From positions 224,288 through 288,287 of the forward strand of contig JAGACA010000006.1 in NCBI GenBank assembly GCA_017614315.1: a stretch of 64,000 bases of DNA, read 5' to 3'. The DNA comes from Clostridia bacterium (GTDB lineage Bacteria > Bacillota > Clostridia > Christensenellales > CAG-138). Below the pieces are notes generated by a model. That model saw nothing but the letters and a program-made list of their open reading frames with translations, was not told the DNA's origin and ran no database searches. Positions 52,889 through 61,848 of the stretch are shown one piece after another; within the stretch, counting starts at the first letter, position 1; the number at the start of each line of letters is the position of its first letter. A program made the translations under genes and the position numbers.

Positions 52889-54058
52889 TCACCACAGCCC
52901 TGCCGCATATCCTCCTGAAGCGATGACGGCCAAGATAGTCAAAAGAAACATCGAGCCCGATACGGCAACGCACGCGAACAGGTTCGTCGCCGTTTCGGCA
53001 CAGCCCTTATACAGCTTGACGACTCTTTTATCCGATACCGCTCCGCAAACTGCCGCCGAAACGCGGAATATGAAAGAGCCCGCGGCGAGTACGATCATCG
53101 GTCTTACGATCAGAAAAACGAGCAGGAGTATCGCGCATGTGCCTATCCCGTTTTTGATCAAAAGCGCACAGCCCATCACGCTGTCTACGGTTCCGCCTAT
53201 CATTCCCCCGACGACGGGGACCATTTTGTCGAGAGCGTATTTAGACGTCCGTATCATTACCCCGTCTCTTGCTGCGGAAGTCAGACCGTTAACTGCAACG
53301 ACGCCGAAATAGACGGTCGAGACAAGTCCGAGTATCCATTTGATTGCCTTCCTCAGAAAAGACACGGCGTTGTCGAGCCTTTCGCCTTCGGTGATGACCG
53401 AGACGGCGGATAAAATTCCGCACAGAATGACGATAGGCATCACGATACGCTCAGAAACCATAATCACGCCGTCGGACAACAGCGTAAGAATCGGGCTGAA
53501 AACGCTGAGCGAAGCCGCCGATCCCACAGCGGTAAGTGAGGCGCATATGATAGGCGCGGTCTTCTCCGCGAGCGAACCTGTTTCGGCCAATGCGGTCTCA
53601 GCAGTTGAAACAAGCGACAAGAGCATCCCCACAGCGGCGGCAACGGCCGAGGCGCTCAATACTGCCGACACCGTTCTTTTTATCCCGTCATCGGGAACGA
53701 TTACGGATAATGCGGTAAGAAAACCGTATGCGCAGAGCAATGCTATCGCTCCAGACGCCTTTTTGAGCTCGGCCTTGAAAAGTAAAAGCACGGAGTCGAA
53801 GAAGGATGCGGGATCCCCTGCGCCGCCTTCATCCGCGACTGTGAAAACGAGCTCTTTGACCGATCCCGCGTCAAAGATTCCGAACGACGACAGATCATAA
53901 AAATACTCATCCCATGACGAAAAGTCTATACCCTCGATCTGCCTCAAAAGCTCATCCTCCAGATCATCCCCGTCCGATCCTTCCGAAAAAGCCGAGCAAG
54001 GCAGCAAAATAACGATCAAGGAAAGAATGACGGCAAGGACGGACCTTTGTTTTTTCAC
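52889..54058 (-). CDS. spoIIIAE: Stage III sporulation protein AE
   Basis: 389-aa multi-pass protein. I place the start at a GTG (54058), whose bases overlap the spoIIIAD stop (GTGA) and which has CGGAGAG upstream; this gives KKQRSVLAVILSLIVILLP as signal peptide. An ATG at 54190 lies inside spoIIIAD. The middle has VYFGVVAVNGLTSAARDGVMIRTSKYALDKMVP (in outline: NGLTSAARDGVMIRTSKYA), the best-conserved part of the family. Likely forms the membrane core of the channel with AA-AD. Confidence 0.92.
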   Translation of the reverse strand: MKKQRSVLAVILSLIVILLPCSAFSEGSDGDDLEDELLRQIEGIDFSSWDEYFYDLSSFGIFDAGSVKELVFTVADEGGAGDPASFFDSVLLLFKAELKKASGAIALLCAYGFLTALSVIVPDDGIKRTVSAVLSASAVAAAVGMLLSLVSTAETALAETGSLAEKTAPIICASLTAVGSAASLSVFSPILTLLSDGVIMVSERIVMPIVILCGILSAVSVITEGERLDNAVSFLRKAIKWILGLVSTVYFGVVAVNGLTSAARDGVMIRTSKYALDKMVPVVGGMIGGTVDSVMGCALLIKNGIGTCAILLLVFLIVRPMIVLAAGSFIFRVSAAVCGAVSDKRVVKLYKGCAETATNLFACVAVSGSMFLLTILAVIASGGYAAGLW

Positions 54059-54450
54059 AGATACTCTCCGAGTAAATCGATAATTTGTCCGAAAACCTTT
54101 ATAAAAACCGGGAGGATCTCCGACGCGATAATAAGCCTTCCGCAGATCTCGACCTTTGACGACAGCGACTGCTCTCTCGCGTCCCTGCAAAGGTCTGACG
54201 AGATCTGCGTCACATAAGCCGTTCCGGCTGCTTTCAAGACAGTCGACAAAAGACCCCTGTCAATACCGGCTTTTTCTGCGATACCGCAGATTGCGTCTGC
54301 GATACCGGTAAACTCCGTAACGGCATAGATAGTAAGGATTATACCGCCGGCAACAGCTGTTTCCAAGCTCAACTCCGGTCTGTAGTTCTTTAGCGTCAGC
54401 GCAAGTATGGCGGTTATTATCGCTATTCCGGCGATTTTGAAGACGTCCAT
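54055..54450 (-). CDS. spoIIIAD: Stage III sporulation protein AD
   Basis: 131 aa, four membrane helices. MDVFKIAGIAIITAILALTLKNYRPE and the end ASEILPVFIKVFGQIIDLL match the family, with GTAYVTQISSDLCRDA in between. Four bases separate it from spoIIIAC. Confidence 0.94.
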   Translation of the reverse strand: MDVFKIAGIAIITAILALTLKNYRPELSLETAVAGGIILTIYAVTEFTGIADAICGIAEKAGIDRGLLSTVLKAAGTAYVTQISSDLCRDAREQSLSSKVEICGRLIIASEILPVFIKVFGQIIDLLGEYL

Positions 54451-54454
54451 GCGG

Positions 54455-54652
54455 TCAGTAAAGGTCGAACAATTTTCTTAAGTTGTCGAAAAGCGATCCT
54501 GTCAGGCTCAAAACGATAGTGATGACTATTATCAGTCCTGCGAGCGCAGTAAGCATGGCGATGTCGTCCCTCCCCGCCTGCTTGAGAAGCTGACATGCGA
54601 CCGCTACGGCAATTCCTATTCCTGCGATCTTAAAAACGACCTCTATTCCCAT
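54455..54652 (-). CDS. spoIIIAC: Stage III sporulation protein AC
   Basis: 65 aa with two membrane helices: MGIEVVFKIAGIGIAVAV and LTALAGLIIVITIVLSL, around LLKQAGRDDIAML. I choose the ATG at 54652 (CGGAG 7 bases upstream) over 54670. Confidence 0.94.
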   Translation of the reverse strand: MGIEVVFKIAGIGIAVAVACQLLKQAGRDDIAMLTALAGLIIVITIVLSLTGSLFDNLRKLFDLY

Positions 54653-54666
54653 ATAACAACTCCGAA

Positions 54667-55164
54667 TCACAGCACTGTTATCGCCGCGGCGGCGCCGGCA
54701 AGGATCGAAAGCGAAAGCGTAAGTTTGTTTTTTTCATCGCTTTTTGCCTTTCTGATCGAGAAATACTCGTTGAGATAATCTGCGGCGGAACGGATCCTTT
54801 CGGCTTCGGCACAGCTATCAGATGAGCAGACTTCCGGGAGATGTTTTCCCAAAAGCTCCGATACAGACGGATCGATCAGCTTTTCGACGGCGTCCATGAG
54901 CGACCGGCGGAACGATCCGCCTTTTTCGGACTTACGGACTGCTTCCCGCCAGATATCCTTTTCCATTCCGGACGAAACAAGCCGTGAAAGGATCACCGCA
55001 GTATCCCATCTTCCGAACCTTACTTCGTGCTCCATTTCTTTAAGATCGGTTATAAGCCCTTTTATCGTGCCGAGCTTTTTCTTTTCCCTCTCTGTACGGA
55101 TAAATCCGAATGACGCACATGATACGAACAGAAGACCTGCAGAAACGAAACGTAAAAAACTCAT
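54667..55164 (-). CDS. spoIIIAB: Stage III sporulation protein AB
   Basis: 165 aa, helical, anchored by hydrophobic ends (FVSAGLLFVSCASFGFI; LTLSLSILAGAAAAITVL). ITDLKEMEHEVRFGRWDTAVIL is the family feature. The domain resembles type II secretion GspF. The ATG overlaps the spoIIIAA stop. Confidence 0.92.
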   Translation of the reverse strand: MSFLRFVSAGLLFVSCASFGFIRTEREKKKLGTIKGLITDLKEMEHEVRFGRWDTAVILSRLVSSGMEKDIWREAVRKSEKGGSFRRSLMDAVEKLIDPSVSELLGKHLPEVCSSDSCAEAERIRSAADYLNEYFSIRKAKSDEKNKLTLSLSILAGAAAAITVL

Positions 55165-56060
55165 ACTTTCAAAGGAATTATCCTTAGCGAGCTGCCGTTT
55201 CGCTTAAGGAGGAGAATTCTTTTGAAGACTCCCGATTCGATCAGGCCGCGCACGGGTTCCCGAAGGGTCAGCTCGTCGCGGTTCCTTGCGTGAGAACTCG
55301 CGATAACGCATACGCCGCAGGCCGCGGCTTCCATGACAGCAGCGGCGTCCTTATCCGATCCGATCTCGTCGGTGACGATCACATCGGGGTTCATCGTCCT
55401 TATGAACATCATTATCGAATCGGCTTTCGGAGCGAGCTCGATCACGTCGGTCCTGATGCCCACGTCGTATGTCGGTATGCCGCCCGCGCATCCGGCTAGC
55501 TCGCCCCTTTCGTCGGCGATGCAAACCTTGAAAGGCGGCGAACTCACGCCGTCAGAAAGACAACGCGCGATATCGCGGAGAATGGTGGTCTTTCCGCCGC
55601 CGGGTTTGGCAACGATAAGCGTAGACAAGGGGGTTCCGTTTTCGAGGATGAAACCCACGGCGTCCTTTGAGCAGCCTATGACCTCGTTTGCCGCGCGGAT
55701 ATTGAACGAGCTGATATCCGACAGCCTTAAAAGCTTTCCACCTTCGGATACGGCTTTCCCGCATACGCCTATTCGGTACCCGCCCTCATATGCGATAAAG
55801 CCCTGCTTTAATTCATCCTCGTGAGCATAAACGCAATGAGCACAAAGCCTTTCAAGCAATTCAGCCGAATCTTTCTTTGTGAAACGGATGTCGTATAAAA
55901 CCATCTCGGAATCTGAAAAAACGATCTGAGGAGGTCTGCCTGAACGCAAACGGATCTCTTCGACCGATCTTCCGGAACATGCATTGAAAACCGCTTCGGA
56001 GATAGCCTTCGGCAAAAGCGCTATTATCGATTTAAGATGATTGCTTAAGAACGCTTCCAA
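55161..56060 (-). CDS. spoIIIAA: Stage III sporulation ATPase AA
   Basis: 299-aa cytosolic ATPase of the secretion ATPase family, powering the feeding channel. Walker A AKPGGGKTTILRDIAR (K157), Walker B-like PDVIVTDEIGSDKDAAAV, and an N-terminal domain with VEEIRLRSGRPPQ. First gene of spoIIIAA-AH. Confidence 0.95.
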   Translation of the reverse strand: MEAFLSNHLKSIIALLPKAISEAVFNACSGRSVEEIRLRSGRPPQIVFSDSEMVLYDIRFTKKDSAELLERLCAHCVYAHEDELKQGFIAYEGGYRIGVCGKAVSEGGKLLRLSDISSFNIRAANEVIGCSKDAVGFILENGTPLSTLIVAKPGGGKTTILRDIARCLSDGVSSPPFKVCIADERGELAGCAGGIPTYDVGIRTDVIELAPKADSIMMFIRTMNPDVIVTDEIGSDKDAAAVMEAAACGVCVIASSHARNRDELTLREPVRGLIESGVFKRILLLKRNGSSLRIIPLKV

Positions 56061-56154
56061 GGGTGCATCTCCTCTCGTCTGTTTACAATTGATGATATGA
56101 ACGAGAGGGATGTTATATGATGAGCACCTGTTATTTGTTTTCGATGCAAACCAT

Positions 56155-56748
56155 TTATACGGCCGTATCGGATTTACTGTACGGACGTATTGACTTTATA
56201 TGCATTATATGTGATTTAATCAATGCCGCGAAAACTGTAAGCATTATCTCGGATAGCTGCATCGCAAGGCATGTTTCATTGAATTCGAACGTTCCGAAAC
56301 CGTATTGAAACAAATCGTACATGTACCTCGCCAGGAGAAACACTGGCGGAACAACACCGGCGATACCTAGAGCGAGATCGAGTCCGAAAAGTATTCCGAA
56401 GGCGACGGGCACAGCCGCAGCAGCCGACACGGAAATAATAATATCAATACCCGACACGGGCAGAAGGATAAGGCTTACGAATACCGATAAAGGAATGATT
56501 AACTGCGATCCAAAGCTTTTTTCGCGCCGGAAAGCGTTCCCGAAAAGCCATACGGAGATGAGTATGCTCGACGCGGAAACCGACACGTCGTCTCCGACAG
56601 CGACGGGAAAACTCTTCAGCGCGATCAAGGAAATGAGAAAGAACAGGATGCTTTTCTTGTTGATACCGACAGCCTTTAATGTATCCGATCCTATACCGGA
56701 AGCGGATAGTATAAGGGCTGTCAGTATAATCATGCTGCTTATTGACAT
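56155..56748 (-). CDS. Uncharacterised membrane protein upstream of spoIIIAA
   Basis: 197 aa with about six hydrophobic helices (SMIILTALILSASGIG, SILFFLISLIALKSF, IIPLSVFVSLILLPV, IISVSAAAAVPVAFGILFG, LGIAGVVPPVFLLARYMY, LSEIMLTVFAALI). I recognise no family. It reads in the same direction as spoIIIAA, 94 bases ahead of it, so a sporulation role is possible but unsupported. No catalytic motif is seen. Confidence 0.65.
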   Translation of the reverse strand: MSISSMIILTALILSASGIGSDTLKAVGINKKSILFFLISLIALKSFPVAVGDDVSVSASSILISVWLFGNAFRREKSFGSQLIIPLSVFVSLILLPVSGIDIIISVSAAAAVPVAFGILFGLDLALGIAGVVPPVFLLARYMYDLFQYGFGTFEFNETCLAMQLSEIMLTVFAALIKSHIMHIKSIRPYSKSDTAV

Positions 56749-56801
56749 AGAATACCCCGCAAAAACTTTTTTTAAGTATCTGCGGGTTTACGGATGATTA
56801 T

Positions 56802-57659
56802 TTATCGATTCAGTTTTAAGTATGCGGCCATCGAGCCCGTATCTTTTCCGTCGCGGCGATAGGAATAAAACAGATCTTTTTCCTCCATGGTACAATGATC
56901 CATTATCGAGATGCTGCTTTCGCTCATACCGGCGTCAAGAAGCTGGATCAATGCTGCCGCGCGAAGCGAAACGTAAGCCTTGTCGGACTTTTTCCCCGTT
57001 CCGGCGGCAAGTATGTCCGGACAGTCGAATTCCTTCTCAAACGCCTCACCGAGATTGAGGTCGACCTCAAAACACTTTTCGCAGATACACGGTCCGATAA
57101 CGGCGGAAAGATCGGAAGGATCGGTGCCGAATTCGTCATGCATGCGCAAAACCATTTTTTGTCCGATCCTCGCATACATTCCTTTCCATCCGGCATGGGC
57201 GAGACCTATCGCGCCGTGCTTTTTATCATAGAAAAAGAACGCGCTGCAGTCGGCATGACAGGTTACGAGCGTTACTGAAGGGTCGTTTGTCACGAGCCCG
57301 TCGGAATACTCGAGCGGCTCACGGTCAAGACCTCTTCCCCTGTCTTCGCCCGTAAGACGAAGGATATTTGAGCCGTGCTCATGCCTTACGAGCGCGAGGT
57401 CGTCATAGTCCAAACCGTAAGCGGAACAGAGAATCCGATAATTCGTCAGTATGTTCGACATCGGCTCGTTCCGGCTGGTTCCGAGATTGAGCGTATCGAA
57501 AGGAGGCTCGCTGATCCCGCCTATCCTCGTTGAGAAGCCGTGATCGATCCCGCGCTCAAGAAAAAGGCGTTCGGATCGGATCAATCCGACGCCCTTGGAT
57601 CCAACGTAAAAATCGTCGAAAACGGCTTTTGAAAGAAGTTCTTTTGCGCTATTGGACAT
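56802..57659 (-). CDS. pgeF: Laccase-domain protein, YfiH/PgeF family
   Basis: About 285 aa. The zinc/copper-like site is read in RHEHGSNIL, VTCHADCSAFFF and GLAHAGWKGMYARIG, with CICEKCFEVD and SYRRDGKDTGSMAAYL near the end. Members act as purine nucleoside phosphorylase/deaminase or as peptidoglycan-editing enzyme. The ATG at 57659 overlaps nrdR by 11 bases; a longer frame to 57758 lies within nrdR. Confidence 0.9.
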   Translation of the reverse strand: MSNSAKELLSKAVFDDFYVGSKGVGLIRSERLFLERGIDHGFSTRIGGISEPPFDTLNLGTSRNEPMSNILTNYRILCSAYGLDYDDLALVRHEHGSNILRLTGEDRGRGLDREPLEYSDGLVTNDPSVTLVTCHADCSAFFFYDKKHGAIGLAHAGWKGMYARIGQKMVLRMHDEFGTDPSDLSAVIGPCICEKCFEVDLNLGEAFEKEFDCPDILAAGTGKKSDKAYVSLRAAALIQLLDAGMSESSISIMDHCTMEEKDLFYSYRRDGKDTGSMAAYLKLNR

Positions 57660-58113
57660 CCTGCTCACCGAGAAGCAGCTTGAGCTCTTCCATGAAAGTG
57701 TTGATATCCTTGAAAGATCTGTATACCGAAGCAAAACGGACGTAAGCGACCTCGTCAAGATCCTTCAGCTTGCTCATAACGAGCTCGCCGATCCTGATCG
57801 TGGTGACTTCCTGTTCGAGCGAGTTATTGATCTCCCTCTCCACGTCCTCGACGAGCGCATCCATCTCGGCGGCCGAAACGGGACGCTTTTCGCACGATTT
57901 GCGGATGCCCTTGAGTATCTTGCTGCTGTCGAAGGGCTCGCGCGTGCCGTCCCTTTTAACGACGATTATGGGCATTTCCTCGACCTTTTCATAGGTAGTG
58001 AACCTGCGGCCGCAGTTTATGCATTCGCGCCTGCGCCTTATCGCCGTTCCGTCCTCCGTCGGCCTTGAATCGACGACTTTACTGTCGGTGCATTGGCAGA
58101 ATCTGCATTTCAT
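57649..58113 (-). CDS. nrdR: Transcriptional repressor NrdR
   Basis: 154 aa regulator of ribonucleotide reductase genes. A zinc ribbon (MKCRFCQCTDSKVVDSRP; CINCGRRFTTYEK) is followed by an ATP-cone that senses ATP/dATP (VVKRDGTREPFDSSKILKGI). Start at 58113, since the family begins at MKCRFC. No ribonucleotide reductase gene lies in the window. Confidence 0.96.
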   Translation of the reverse strand: MKCRFCQCTDSKVVDSRPTEDGTAIRRRRECINCGRRFTTYEKVEEMPIIVVKRDGTREPFDSSKILKGIRKSCEKRPVSAAEMDALVEDVEREINNSLEQEVTTIRIGELVMSKLKDLDEVAYVRFASVYRSFKDINTFMEELKLLLGEQDVQ

Positions 58114-58200
58114 ATGTGAATACCCCGTCCTTTCATTTGTTAAGACATATTGTATCACATATTTTACGGAAACGCCATATCAAAAATCAAATTATATCTA

Positions 58201-58449
58201 TCAGGCGACTGTCTCCGCCTGAACGAGTATCACATCACCTCCGATCTTTTGTATCTTACAGTATGGGATCACTATCTCGTCGCCGCTCCTTATCAGGCCG
58301 AAAAGCTTCAACGGGCCAGGAACGATTATTGCCGTGATCTCTCCGGTACAGTCGTCGAGCTCAAGATCCGAGATACATCCGAGCCTTGCTCCGTCGCATA
58401 CGTTTATGACCTCTTTTCGCCTTAATTCAGAAAAAGTCGTTTCCGCCAT
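58201..58449 (-). CDS. ylmC: YlmC/YmxH-family PRC-barrel protein
   Basis: 82 aa: FSELRRKEVINVCDGARLG, CISDLELD and GDEIVIPYCKIQKIGGDVILV are the family pattern. Found in sporulating Firmicutes; molecular role unknown. AAAGGAGG stands 7 bases before the ATG at 58449. Confidence 0.9.
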   Translation of the reverse strand: MAETTFSELRRKEVINVCDGARLGCISDLELDDCTGEITAIIVPGPLKLFGLIRSGDEIVIPYCKIQKIGGDVILVQAETVA

Positions 58450-58555
58450 AATACGCCTCCTTTTGATATTTATGATTCTATGCTGTGAGATGAGAAAAAT
58501 TGACTGAATCTCATCCCGGAATATGCCCATAATTATCAAAAAGGAGAACAGGTAA

Positions 58556-59155
58556 ATGAAAGATTCTTTTTCCAGATGTCTTATAACGGCTCTTTTGACT
58601 GCGCTTATATGCGCGATGCTTTTTTCGGCCGCGTTTTATATTTCATTAAAGGTATTAAGGAGCTGGACCGGCGGCGAAGAAACGCGTGAAACAAAAAACG
58701 AGACGACCGAAACCCCCGAAGCGGCCGATGTATACGATCCGATCGACAGCGACGAACTGAGACCGATAAGATCGATGATACGTTTTATCGAAACGGGCGA
58801 AGCGAAGTACTTCCTTGAGGCTGTTGACCCCGAGCAGAGGATCGGTCTTTCCGCAAGCTTGGATCCTTCCGCGGTGGATATGATAATGAAAAAAGCCGCC
58901 GGATTGTTCAGGGATAAAACGCTTTCGATCATAACCTCCGAAAGGCTTATCGGAATCGATTATGAGCTTATCGATTCGAAAGACGCGCAGAGCCCCGGAA
59001 ACGTCGAAAAAGTACTCGAAATAAGAGTTTCGATAAGGACAAATAAAGAAACGCACGTGTTCATATTGAACCCATGCGTGAGATCCGTAAACGGAAAATG
59101 GTATTTGAAGATACCCGATCTGAACGATCTTCTGTCGCTCAAACAAGAAGCTTGA
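58556..59155 (+). CDS. Uncharacterised membrane-anchored protein
   Basis: 199 aa. One N-terminal helix (LITALLTALICAMLFSAAFYISL) anchors an outside domain of about 165 aa that starts with a Thr/Glu-rich stalk (ETRETKNETTETPEAAD) and continues with a mixed alpha/beta part (IRSMIRFIETGEAKYFLEAV; THVFILNPCVRSVNGKWYLKI) like small accessory domains of the NTF2/DUF4878 type, which I cannot confirm. AAAGGAGAACAG precedes the ATG. The last 17 bases overlap the convergent radA. Confidence 0.65.
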   Translation: MKDSFSRCLITALLTALICAMLFSAAFYISLKVLRSWTGGEETRETKNETTETPEAADVYDPIDSDELRPIRSMIRFIETGEAKYFLEAVDPEQRIGLSASLDPSAVDMIMKKAAGLFRDKTLSIITSERLIGIDYELIDSKDAQSPGNVEKVLEIRVSIRTNKETHVFILNPCVRSVNGKWYLKIPDLNDLLSLKQEA

Positions 59156-60473
59156 CGGCGTCGCGGATGTTCTTGACCGCGATAAGATCGACGCCTTCTG
59201 CCTTTTTTGCGCTCGGCGACTCGGGAGCGATGACCTTAACATATCCGCGTCTTACACATTCGTTGATTCGGTTGAGCATCCTGTCGACGGAGCGGATCTC
59301 GCCGGTTAGGCTCACTTCGCCAATAACGGCAGTCCTTTCGGGTAGACGCTTGTCGAAAACGGAACCGGCGACCGCGAGCAGTACCGCAAGATCTGCGGCT
59401 CTGTCGTCGACCCTGATCCCGCCGACGGCGTTGGTGTATACGTCCTTGTCTCCTGTCTTGATTCCCGCTCGCCTCTCAAGCACCGCGAGAAGAAGCGTAA
59501 GGCGGTTATTGTCCATGCCCGCAGCCATACGCCTGGGATTTGCGAAGACGGTGGAAGAAAGCAGCGACTGGACCTCGACGAGTATGGGACGGTTGCCCTC
59601 CATAATGCACGAAACCGCACAGCCCGAATCGTTCGTGCCGGAAAGGAACATCTCGGAAGGATCGGAAACCTCTGTCATGCCGTCCCCCCTCATTTCGAAA
59701 ATGCCTATTTCGTTCGTGGAACCGAAACGGTTCTTGACAGCGCGCAGAAGCCTGAACGAATCATGCCTGTCGCCCTCGAAATAGAGCACAGTGTCGACCA
59801 TGTGCTCGAGCATCCTCGGCCCGGCGATCGCGCCTTCCTTCGTTACATGTCCGACGATGAAAACGGCGCAGCCGCTGACCTTGGCTATCCTTATCAGGGA
59901 CGCAGTGACTTCTCTGATCTGGGTAACGGAACCGGCAGCCGAAGCGACGTCGGTGCTGACCATTGTCTGAATGCTGTCGATTATAAGGAACGCAGGCTTC
60001 GTGCGTTCGACTTCGTTTTCGATGGATGTGATGCCCGTTTCGGTCATAACGAGGAGCTCGTCTGAAACGCCGCACCGTTCGGCTCTAAGCTTAAGCTGAG
60101 CCTTTGATTCCTCGCCGGAAACGTATAATACCGGGGCTGTTTTTATCAGATTGCTCGCCGCCTGCATCAGAAGCGTGCTTTTGCCTATGCCCGGATCACC
60201 GCCCAATAGAACGACCGATCCCGCTACGATACCTCCGCCGAGAACGCGGTCGAACTCGCCTATACCTGTCTTGACGCGGGAAGCCTCTTTACAGTCGACG
60301 TTCTTAAGACGAACGGCGCCGGAACCGGTCGATATCGCCGCGCGCTTCGGAGCGTCCTCGACGCTCATTTCCAAAAGCGTGTTCCAGCTGCCGCAGGCCG
60401 GACAGCGGCCGAACCATTTTCCGGTCTCGTGGCCGCATTCTCCGCAGACAAATTTGGTCTTTTCTTTGCTCAT
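59139..60473 (-). CDS. radA: DNA repair protein RadA
   Basis: 444 aa RecA-like branch migration factor. N-terminal zinc finger CGECGHETGKWFGRCPACG, Walker A GGDPGIGKSTLLMQA, the RadA-specific KNRFGSTNEIGIFEM and a C-terminal Lon-like domain (TNAVGGIRVDDRAADLAVLLA). Its stop overlaps the convergent gene. Fifteen bases separate it from the beta-propeller gene upstream. Confidence 0.97.
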   Translation of the reverse strand: MSKEKTKFVCGECGHETGKWFGRCPACGSWNTLLEMSVEDAPKRAAISTGSGAVRLKNVDCKEASRVKTGIGEFDRVLGGGIVAGSVVLLGGDPGIGKSTLLMQAASNLIKTAPVLYVSGEESKAQLKLRAERCGVSDELLVMTETGITSIENEVERTKPAFLIIDSIQTMVSTDVASAAGSVTQIREVTASLIRIAKVSGCAVFIVGHVTKEGAIAGPRMLEHMVDTVLYFEGDRHDSFRLLRAVKNRFGSTNEIGIFEMRGDGMTEVSDPSEMFLSGTNDSGCAVSCIMEGNRPILVEVQSLLSSTVFANPRRMAAGMDNNRLTLLLAVLERRAGIKTGDKDVYTNAVGGIRVDDRAADLAVLLAVAGSVFDKRLPERTAVIGEVSLTGEIRSVDRMLNRINECVRRGYVKVIAPESPSAKKAEGVDLIAVKNIRDAVKLLV

Positions 60474-60487
60474 AGATAGGATCCTTT

Positions 60488-61753
60488 TCAGTCCATGGGT
60501 ATCCTGACGTATTTAAGAACGTCGCGTTCCCTTGTTGTAACATCCATCCATATGACGAAGCCTTCGCCCGCTCCGAGAAGCTGTACGAGCTCTCTTTCAG
60601 GCGAAATGCGGAAGGTCTCTTGCGATTTGAAGAAATAGACGTAAACGGCTTCGTCGATGCTGTATGCGACGTAGTAATCGTCTATTGCGAAATCAACGAC
60701 CTCGTTTGCGATCTGCTTGATATCGGCAAGACCGTCGCCTTCGATCCTGCCGACGAATAAAGTGGAATTCGTGCTGTGGTGAGCGTCTATCCACGCGACG
60801 TATCTTCCGTTGAATTCCGGATCGTGCACATACCCGTCGACATTGTAATCCTTTATGACCGAGCTTGTAAAATCGATATGACGGATGACGCTCGACATCC
60901 TTCCGTCCTCATAGCTCTGCGTGCCCTCCGCAGCCCAGATAAGCATGCCGTTTTTAATGTACGGAGCGCTCGTGCCGTATGAAGACGAGGTGAACATCGC
61001 AATGACCGTCGTTTCCTCGGTCTCGAGATCGCACACGAAAAGCTTGTCGCGGCTCGTTCCGGTCCTCTCGATCCATGACAGATAATGTCCGTCGAGCCTG
61101 AGCTCGGGCTGGCCGGTATAGACCTTTTTGATAATAACGGGATCGACGTCGAACTTACCGAAGCGGTACGCGCAGATCTCTCCTCCACCCTTTGAATTGG
61201 CGTCGAGGAATACGAGCCATTCGTCGTTGAAGACCGGATAGATGAAATGAACGTTTTTGGGCTTAACGGGAAGCTCCGTGACTGATCGCGTCTGGGTATC
61301 ATATAACAGAAGCGCGCACATACGGACGTTGTCGCCTACTATCTTCCCCGCCGAGAAGAGCATTTTGCCCCCGCAGAACGAAGGATCGCCGAACCAGTAA
61401 TACTGCAGATCGACCGGAAGGACGACCTCGGTCTCTTCATCCTCGGGATCAAAATAAGTCATGGGATGCGGAGTCGCCGTAGGCTCGGGAGTATAGTAAG
61501 GAGTAGGCGTGACGACAAGGACGTCATTATCAGTGAATCTTTTTGTGATTTTTGCGATTATTCCGTCGGGCGGAAGAGGCGTATCGATATGGAAAACTGT
61601 CTCGAGCACGATCATTACGCCAAGTGTCAGGAAGGCAAGCGCTGCGAGCGCCGCGAAAATGAAAAGGACGAGCTTAATGAACGGCCACCAGTTGCTCGCG
61701 TTCAATGACCTGCGTCGACGGCTGTATCTTTTTCTGCGGTAACGCTTTTTCAA
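60488..61753 (-). CDS. Membrane-anchored beta-propeller (TolB-like) protein
   Basis: 421 aa from a TTG start (AGGAG 9 bases upstream). A very basic N-terminus (KKRYRRKRYSRRRR) precedes one membrane helix (about 25-50), a Thr/Pro stalk (VVTPTPYYTPEPTATPHP) and then repeated WD/TolB-like blades: LVFLDANSKGG, LSWIERTGTSRD, LIWAAEGTQSY, VAWIDAHHSTNS, VAYSIDEAVYV, VIWMDVTTRERD. Probably an extracytoplasmic binding or scaffold protein. It shares an operon position with radA but no functional link is known. Confidence 0.75.
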   Translation of the reverse strand: MKKRYRRKRYSRRRRSLNASNWWPFIKLVLFIFAALAALAFLTLGVMIVLETVFHIDTPLPPDGIIAKITKRFTDNDVLVVTPTPYYTPEPTATPHPMTYFDPEDEETEVVLPVDLQYYWFGDPSFCGGKMLFSAGKIVGDNVRMCALLLYDTQTRSVTELPVKPKNVHFIYPVFNDEWLVFLDANSKGGGEICAYRFGKFDVDPVIIKKVYTGQPELRLDGHYLSWIERTGTSRDKLFVCDLETEETTVIAMFTSSSYGTSAPYIKNGMLIWAAEGTQSYEDGRMSSVIRHIDFTSSVIKDYNVDGYVHDPEFNGRYVAWIDAHHSTNSTLFVGRIEGDGLADIKQIANEVVDFAIDDYYVAYSIDEAVYVYFFKSQETFRISPERELVQLLGAGEGFVIWMDVTTRERDVLKYVRIPMD

Positions 61754-61810
61754 TCGAAAAGGCTCCTGTTTTTTGCTTTTTTATATTATATCACTTTTTT
61801 CGCAAAATAA

Positions 61811-61832
61811 AAAGGGGCTTAAAGCCCCTTTA
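61811..61832 (-). terminator. Terminator of the aquaporin gene
   Basis: Stem AAAGGGGCTT / AAGCCCCTTT with a very short loop, with T on the minus-strand side leading into TTATTTTG; symmetric enough to act both ways. Confidence 0.8.
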
Positions 61833-61848
61833 TTTCATCGATACGGAA

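Noticed and set aside
52884-54190. ATG start of spoIIIAE at 54190
   Set aside because: It would overlap spoIIIAD by 136 bases; the GTG at 54058 has a ribosome binding site and gives a proper signal peptide.
57660-57758. Longer N-terminus for the laccase-domain protein
   Set aside because: Shadow of the nrdR 3' end.
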